Below, in pieces: positions 5,038 through 8,096 of a DNA stretch of 8,096 nt. Every line of letters begins with the position of its first letter. The stretch's first letter is position 1. The notes below the pieces were generated by a model that was not told where the DNA came from, ran no database searches, and saw only the letters and a program-made list of their open reading frames with translations. Made by a program: the position numbers and the translations under genes. Origin of the DNA: Actinomycetes bacterium (lineage in GTDB: Bacteria > Actinomycetota > Actinomycetes > Propionibacteriales > Propionibacteriaceae); contig JAEYUH010000075.1 in the NCBI GenBank assembly GCA_023432725.1, positions 1-8,096 on the forward strand, read 5' to 3'.

Positions 5038-6153
5038 TCAGGGCCGGACCCCATGCCTGGCGCCGGGCAGCGTGCCGAACCGTTGCGGGTCGAGGCCCCG
5101 GACGAAGGCCACCCCGAAGGCGAGCACCGGGATCACCAGCAGCGCCCCCACGATGCCGGCGAGGGTGGCACCGACCGCCAGCCCGAGCAGCACCGCCAGG
5201 GGGTGCAGCTGCACAGCGCGCCCCAGCAGGATCGGCTGCAGGAAGTGGCCCTCGGCCTGCACCACGAGCACCGTGATGCCGAGCATGATCAGCGCCGTGA
5301 CCCAGCCGTGGGTGACCAGCGCCAGCAGCACCGCTATCGAACCGGACAGCACGGCGCCGACGACAGGGATGAACGAGACGATGAAGGTGAAGGCGAACAG
5401 CGCCCAGGCCATCGGGATCTGCAGGATGAGGGCGCCGATCAGCAGGCCGAGCGCGTCCACGAAGGCCACCAGCACCTGGGCCCGCATGTAGGCGACCAGC
5501 GAGGTCCACCCGTTCCCGGAGGCGCGGGTGACCCGTGGCCGGTAGCGGTCCGGCACCAGCGTGAGGATCGACGTCCAGATCCGGTCACCGGAGGAGAGGA
5601 AGAAGAAGGTCGAAATCAGCGCGATCGCAGCGCCGGCCAGGAAGTGGCCCACCCCGATACCCGCGTCGGCCAGCATCGAGGCGAGCTGCGACCTGGACTC
5701 GTTCACCCAGGCGGTGAGCTGGGCGATGTAGCCGTCGATGTCGCCCCGGGAGATGGCCAGCGGTCCCTCGGCCAGCCAGGTCAGCAGCGACTGCAGACCC
5801 ACCACCGACTGGTCGATCAGCTGGGGCATCTCGCGGGCCACCTGCGCCCCGATCGCGATGAACACCCCGCCGACCACTATCGCCATCACCAGCAGCGAGC
5901 CCAGCGCCGCGAGCGCGGGCCGGAAGTGCCAGGCGCGCAGCAGCGCGTTCACGCCCGCCAGCAGGGCGGTGAGCAGCACCGCGACCGCGAGCGGGATCGC
6001 GACCGCCGAGAAGTATTGCAGCAGCCACCAGATGCCGAGCACGAGGGCGGCGACGACCAGGCTGCGCCAGGCCCACTCCGACGCGGTGACCAGCCCCCGC
6101 GGAACCGGCGCCGGGGCTGCCGGACGGGGGCGGCGGGGGTAAGGGACGGACAC
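5038..6153 (-). CDS. AI-2E family permease
   Basis: A 371-residue inner-membrane protein of the AI-2E exporter family (formerly UPF0118). A proline/arginine-rich cytosolic tail (1-25) precedes about eight hydrophobic segments: roughly 28-48, 51-70, 83-104, 167-187, 222-245, 248-270, 272-300 and 315-352. The long amphipathic stretch between the third and fourth (105-165) is characteristic of the family. So are FIVSFIPVVGAVLSGSIAV (257-275) and EGHFLQPILLGRAVQLHPLA (301-320). Relatives include E. coli TqsA (autoinducer-2 export) and sodium/proton antiporters, so the substrate cannot be assigned. The GTG start at 6153 has GAAGGAG (6159-6165) five bases upstream. The frame stays open upstream across ung on the other strand, but that part does not look like a permease. 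It is divergent from ung. Confidence 0.9.
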   Translation of the reverse strand: MSVPYPRRPRPAAPAPVPRGLVTASEWAWRSLVVAALVLGIWWLLQYFSAVAIPLAVAVLLTALLAGVNALLRAWHFRPALAALGSLLVMAIVVGGVFIAIGAQVAREMPQLIDQSVVGLQSLLTWLAEGPLAISRGDIDGYIAQLTAWVNESRSQLASMLADAGIGVGHFLAGAAIALISTFFFLSSGDRIWTSILTLVPDRYRPRVTRASGNGWTSLVAYMRAQVLVAFVDALGLLIGALILQIPMAWALFAFTFIVSFIPVVGAVLSGSIAVLLALVTHGWVTALIMLGITVLVVQAEGHFLQPILLGRAVQLHPLAVLLGLAVGATLAGIVGALLVIPVLAFGVAFVRGLDPQRFGTLPGARHGVRP

Positions 6154-6158
6154 TGCTG

Positions 6159-6165
6159 CTCCTTC
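6159..6165 (-). promoter_or_regulatory. Ribosome binding site of the AI-2E permease gene
   Basis: GAAGGAG on the minus strand, five bases before the GTG at 6153. It fixes the start within a frame that stays open for about 930 more bases upstream. Confidence 0.7.
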
Positions 6166-6194
6166 GGGTCCCCCGGGCGGCCGGGCTGCGCTCC

Positions 6195-6223
6195 ACCGTA
6201 GTCGGCGGCCGGGCCACGGTGAC
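6195..6223 (-). promoter_or_regulatory. Weak candidate promoter of the AI-2E permease gene
   Basis: On the minus strand TACGGT (6200 down to 6195) fits TANNNT, with GTCACC (6223 down to 6218) 17 bases upstream as a poor -35. It would leave a leader of roughly 35 bases containing the ribosome binding site. Confidence 0.3.
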
Positions 6224-6248
6224 TGCGTCCCGGGCCGGGCGGTGCCCC

Positions 6249-6254
6249 TAGGCT
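6249..6254 (+). promoter_or_regulatory. -10 element of a leaderless ung promoter
   Basis: TAGGCT, identical to the hexamer before greA, ends seven bases before the GTG at 6262. There is no ribosome binding site in between, so the ung transcript probably starts at the GTG. Confidence 0.65.
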
Positions 6255-6261
6255 GGCTGTC

Positions 6262-6957
6262 GTGACCCAGCCGCGCCCGCTCTCCGAGCTCGTCGCCCCC
6301 GACTGGGCAACGGCGCTGGCTCCGGTCGCCGGCCGAATCTCCGCGCTGGGTGGCTTTCTGCGCCAGGAGCTCGCCGAGGGCAGGGGCTACCTGCCGTCCG
6401 GCCAGAACGTGCTGCGCGCCTTCTCCCGTCCGCTGGCGCAGGTGCGGGTGCTGCTGGTCGGCCAGGACCCCTACCCCACCCCCGGCCACGCCGTGGGGCT
6501 CTGCTTCTCGGTCGCCCCCGACGTCCGCCCGCTGCCGCGGAGCCTGGTCAACATCTACGCCGAACTGGAGGCGGACCTCGGGATCCCGCCGGCGCCGACC
6601 GGCGACCTCAGCCCCTGGTTCGAGCGCGGCGTCCTGCTGCTCAACCGGGTGCTCACCGTCCGTCCCGGGCAGGCCGGGTCGCACCGCGGCAAGGGCTGGG
6701 AGGAGGTCACCGACTGCGCCATCGACGCGCTGGTGGCCCGCGGCGGTCCGCTGGTGGCGCTGCTGTGGGGGCGGGACGCACAGAGCCTGCAGCCCCGGCT
6801 CGGCTCCATCCCCTGCATCACCTCGGCCCACCCCTCGCCGCTGTCGGCCCACGCGGGGTTCTTCGGCTCCCGTCCCTTCAGCCGGGTGAACGCCGCCCTC
6901 GAGGCGCAGGGTGCGCCGGGGATCGACTGGCGGCTGGTCGGCCCGTCCCCGGAATGA
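6262..6957 (+). CDS. ung: Uracil-DNA glycosylase, family 1
   Basis: A 231-residue base-excision repair enzyme that removes uracil from DNA, mainly after cytosine deamination, a heavy load in GC-rich genomes. Motif A reads [19 protein letters not shown] (66-84) with catalytic D69. The proline after GQDPY, where most family-1 enzymes have histidine, is also in the M. tuberculosis enzyme as I recall it. F82 should stack on uracil and N128 ([12 protein letters not shown]) should recognise it. The DNA-intercalation loop is [18 protein letters not shown] (190-207) with catalytic H190. Length and the ending IDWRL match actinobacterial Ung. The GTG start is placed by the leaderless -10 at 6249-6254. 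msrA follows 28 bases later on the same strand, so the two may share a transcript. Confidence 0.97.
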   Translation: MTQPRPLSELVAPDWATALAPVAGRISALGGFLRQELAEGRGYLPSGQNVLRAFSRPLAQVRVLLVGQDPYPTPGHAVGLCFSVAPDVRPLPRSLVNIYAELEADLGIPPAPTGDLSPWFERGVLLLNRVLTVRPGQAGSHRGKGWEEVTDCAIDALVARGGPLVALLWGRDAQSLQPRLGSIPCITSAHPSPLSAHAGFFGSRPFSRVNAALEAQGAPGIDWRLVGPSPE

Positions 6958-6966
6958 CCGGCCAAC

Positions 6967-6972
6967 AAGGAG
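6967..6972 (+). promoter_or_regulatory. Probable ribosome binding site of msrA
   Basis: AAGGAG lies 13 bases before the GTG at 6986. The spacing is longer than usual, but it is the only purine-rich site between ung and msrA, and no in-frame start codon lies nearer. Confidence 0.45.
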
Positions 6973-6985
6973 TGTTGTAGCTGCC

Positions 6986-7603
6986 GTGAAGCTCTTCCAG
7001 ACCGCCCGGGCACTGCCAGGGCGCGACACCCCTGTCATGTCAGACTCCTGCTGGCACGAGGTCTTCGGCCACAAGGTGGGCACCGTGCCGCAGGGGTCGC
7101 AGGTCGCCTACTTCGCGATGGGCTGCTTCTGGGGCGCCGAGAAGCTGTTCTGGAACACCCCTGGGGTGACCTCCACGGCTGCCGGCTACACCGGCGGGAT
7201 GACGCCGAACCCCACCTACCAGGAGGTCTGCTCAGGGTTCACCGGCCACGCCGAAACGGTGATGGTCGCCTACGACCCGGCCACGGTGTCCTACCGCGAC
7301 CTGTTGACCGTGTTCTTCGAGAACCACGACCCGACCCAGGGGATGCGGCAGGGCAACGACCACGGCACCCAGTACCGCTCCGCGATCTACACGGTCGACC
7401 AGGCGCAGGCCGAGGCCGCGTCAGCCGCGGCGTCGGCCTTCCAGACCAACCTGAGCGCTGCGGGGTACGGGCAGATCACCACCGAGATCGCGCCGGCGGG
7501 GCCGTTCTACTTCGCCGAGGACTACCACCAGCAGTACCTGGTGAAGAACCCCAACGGCTACTGCCCCGTGCACGCCACGGGAGTGACCTGCAACCCGTCC
7601 TGA
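6986..7603 (+). CDS. msrA: Peptide methionine sulfoxide reductase MsrA
   Basis: A 205-residue cytosolic enzyme that reduces the S-epimer of methionine sulfoxide in proteins and as free amino acid. The active site is [13 protein letters not shown] (44-56) with nucleophile C47. Supporting blocks are [20 protein letters not shown] (65-84), GHAE (87-90) and [20 protein letters not shown] (113-132). C193 and C202 in [12 protein letters not shown] match the two recycling cysteines of E. coli MsrA (C198, C206), so this is the three-cysteine, thioredoxin-dependent type. The GTG at 6986 is preferred because it retains ALPGRDTP (9-16), conserved in the N-terminal arm of E. coli-type MsrA. The ATG at 7037 would lose it and has no ribosome binding site. 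C22, in [11 protein letters not shown], is an extra cysteine not in the E. coli protein as I recall it. It lies downstream of ung and converges with the SRPBCC gene. Confidence 0.95.
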   Translation: MKLFQTARALPGRDTPVMSDSCWHEVFGHKVGTVPQGSQVAYFAMGCFWGAEKLFWNTPGVTSTAAGYTGGMTPNPTYQEVCSGFTGHAETVMVAYDPATVSYRDLLTVFFENHDPTQGMRQGNDHGTQYRSAIYTVDQAQAEAASAAASAFQTNLSAAGYGQITTEIAPAGPFYFAEDYHQQYLVKNPNGYCPVHATGVTCNPS

Positions 7604-7614
7604 GCGCCGCTCAG
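7600..7614. terminator. Palindrome spanning both stop codons of convergent genes
   Basis: CTGAGCG-C-CGCTCAG is a perfect 15-base palindrome. Its arms contain the TGA of msrA (7601-7603) and the TGA of the opposing SRPBCC gene (7611-7613). A six-pair stem with a three-base loop is possible on either strand. It may act as a small bidirectional terminator, but there is no U-run. Confidence 0.4.
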
Positions 7615-8045
7615 CGGCCGGCGGTAGCCAGTTCCGTGGCGTCGGCCAGCTTGGCCAGGGCCCGTTCCCAGCGCCGCGACAGGGCCGCGGCGTCGAAGTA
7701 GGCGGGGATCTGCTCGTGGCGGATCTCGACCACGGTCTCGCTCTCGCTGACGGGCACGATGTGCACGTCAACCATCGTCTTGGGAGCCTCCTCGGCAGCG
7801 TGCCAGCTGAAGCGGATCTGCTCCAACGGGTGGTAGGAGCGGATCACGCCGTAGGTACCGTCCTCGGCATGCCAGCTGTCGCCCTTGTCGCCGAGTTCGC
7901 CGCCGGGGCCCAACAGGGCTTCGGCGCCCTCGCGCGTGACCAGGAGTTTCCAGACACTCTTCGGGGGATGGGACACCGACCGGCGCACAGTCACGGTGGT
8001 GTCCACGGAGTTTGCGAGCGTCTCGCCTGCGTTCTGATCAGTCAT
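7611..8045 (-). CDS. SRPBCC / AHSA1-like domain protein
   Basis: A 144-residue soluble protein of the START/Bet v 1-like (SRPBCC) fold, closest in pattern to the AHSA1 (Hsp90 ATPase activator homologue) group. Features are an opening strand VTVRRSVSHPPKSVWKLL (18-35), a helix that begins with SVWKLL, central strands around GTYGVIRSYHPLEQIRFSWH (63-82), MVDVHIVPVSESETVVEIRH (91-110), and a closing helix AALSRRWERALAKLADATEL (120-139) with the tryptophan and leucines that cover the hydrophobic cavity. Ligand and role are unknown; AHSA1-like genes often neighbour ArsR-type regulators, but the upstream side is cut off by the window. The ATG at 8045 has GAGGT (8051-8055) five bases upstream. It converges on msrA with a seven-base gap. 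Confidence 0.85.
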   Translation of the reverse strand: MTDQNAGETLANSVDTTVTVRRSVSHPPKSVWKLLVTREGAEALLGPGGELGDKGDSWHAEDGTYGVIRSYHPLEQIRFSWHAAEEAPKTMVDVHIVPVSESETVVEIRHEQIPAYFDAAALSRRWERALAKLADATELATAGR

Positions 8046-8070
8046 GTGATACCTCGATCCGACTGGAACA

Positions 8071-8090
8071 GCCGGCCCCCGTTGGCCGGC
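8071..8090. repeat. Perfect hairpin-forming inverted repeat at the window end
   Basis: GCCGGCC and GGCCGGC flank a six-base loop (CCCGTT), giving a seven-pair all-GC stem 26 bases upstream of the SRPBCC start. It could end a gene that lies beyond the window or be an operator. No U-run is visible, and the sequence stops six bases later. Confidence 0.4.
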
Positions 8091-8096
8091 CCGGTA

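Noticed and set aside
4615..6201. Long plus-strand open frame of 528 codons
   Set aside because: It is antisense to the permease and beta-repeat genes and its product is Asp/Gln/Arg/His-rich low-complexity sequence with no domain pattern, as expected of a GC-rich shadow frame.
6154..7083. Upstream extension of the permease frame on the minus strand, open for about 310 more codons
   Set aside because: It runs antisense to ung, whose catalytic motifs are intact, and translates to low-complexity Arg/Gly/Pro-rich sequence. The GTG at 6153 has an excellent ribosome binding site.
1..8096. CRISPR arrays, insertion sequences, phage genes, tRNA or rRNA genes, toxin-antitoxin or defence modules
   Set aside because: No direct repeat array, transposase, cloverleaf or characteristic protein motif was found on either strand. 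Nearly all the window is explained by recognisable chromosomal genes.

Overview
The window comes from the chromosome of a very GC-rich actinobacterium that makes mycothiol. The grounds are a mycothiol S-conjugate amidase (Mca), actinobacterial-type GreA and uracil-DNA glycosylase, GTG starts, and several genes whose TANNNT -10 element lies only 6-7 bases before the start codon, as in leaderless mycobacterial and other actinobacterial transcripts. The order small protein / mca / DUF4307 / greA matches, from memory, the Rv1083-Rv1080c block of Mycobacterium tuberculosis. The genus cannot be read from the sequence. I see no mobile element, CRISPR array, rRNA or tRNA gene, and coding density is high.

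Layout. (1) 1-949, minus: mca and, 10 bases after its stop, the first 18 codons of a second gene that runs off the window. (2) 1072-3672, plus: a DUF4307 membrane protein, greA with its own leaderless promoter, then a crotonase-family enoyl-CoA hydratase and an NAD-dependent 3-hydroxybutyryl-CoA dehydrogenase. The last two are a tightly spaced pair that would interconvert crotonyl-CoA, 3-hydroxybutyryl-CoA and acetoacetyl-CoA. (3) 3698-4965, minus: a two-gene operon with a GTGA stop/start overlap. It encodes a cytoplasmic beta-repeat (DUF4097-like) protein with an N-terminal SHOCT-like helical motif and a DUF2089 zinc-ribbon/HTH regulator. Its leaderless promoter carries a perfect TTTCCA-GAA-TGGAAA palindrome. 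(4) 5038-6153, minus: an AI-2E family permease. (5) 6262-7603, plus: ung (uracil-DNA glycosylase) and msrA (methionine sulfoxide reductase A), 28 bases apart. (6) 7611-8045, minus: an SRPBCC/AHSA1-like protein convergent with msrA; their two stop codons form the ends of one small palindrome.

Most of the window is core housekeeping: thiol detoxification, transcript cleavage, CoA-ester metabolism, and DNA and protein damage repair. The least understood part, and the best candidate for an uncharacterised system, is the DUF2089 / beta-repeat operon at 3698-4999. Regulator and partner carry the same short helical motif, are translationally coupled, and sit behind a palindrome placed like an operator.
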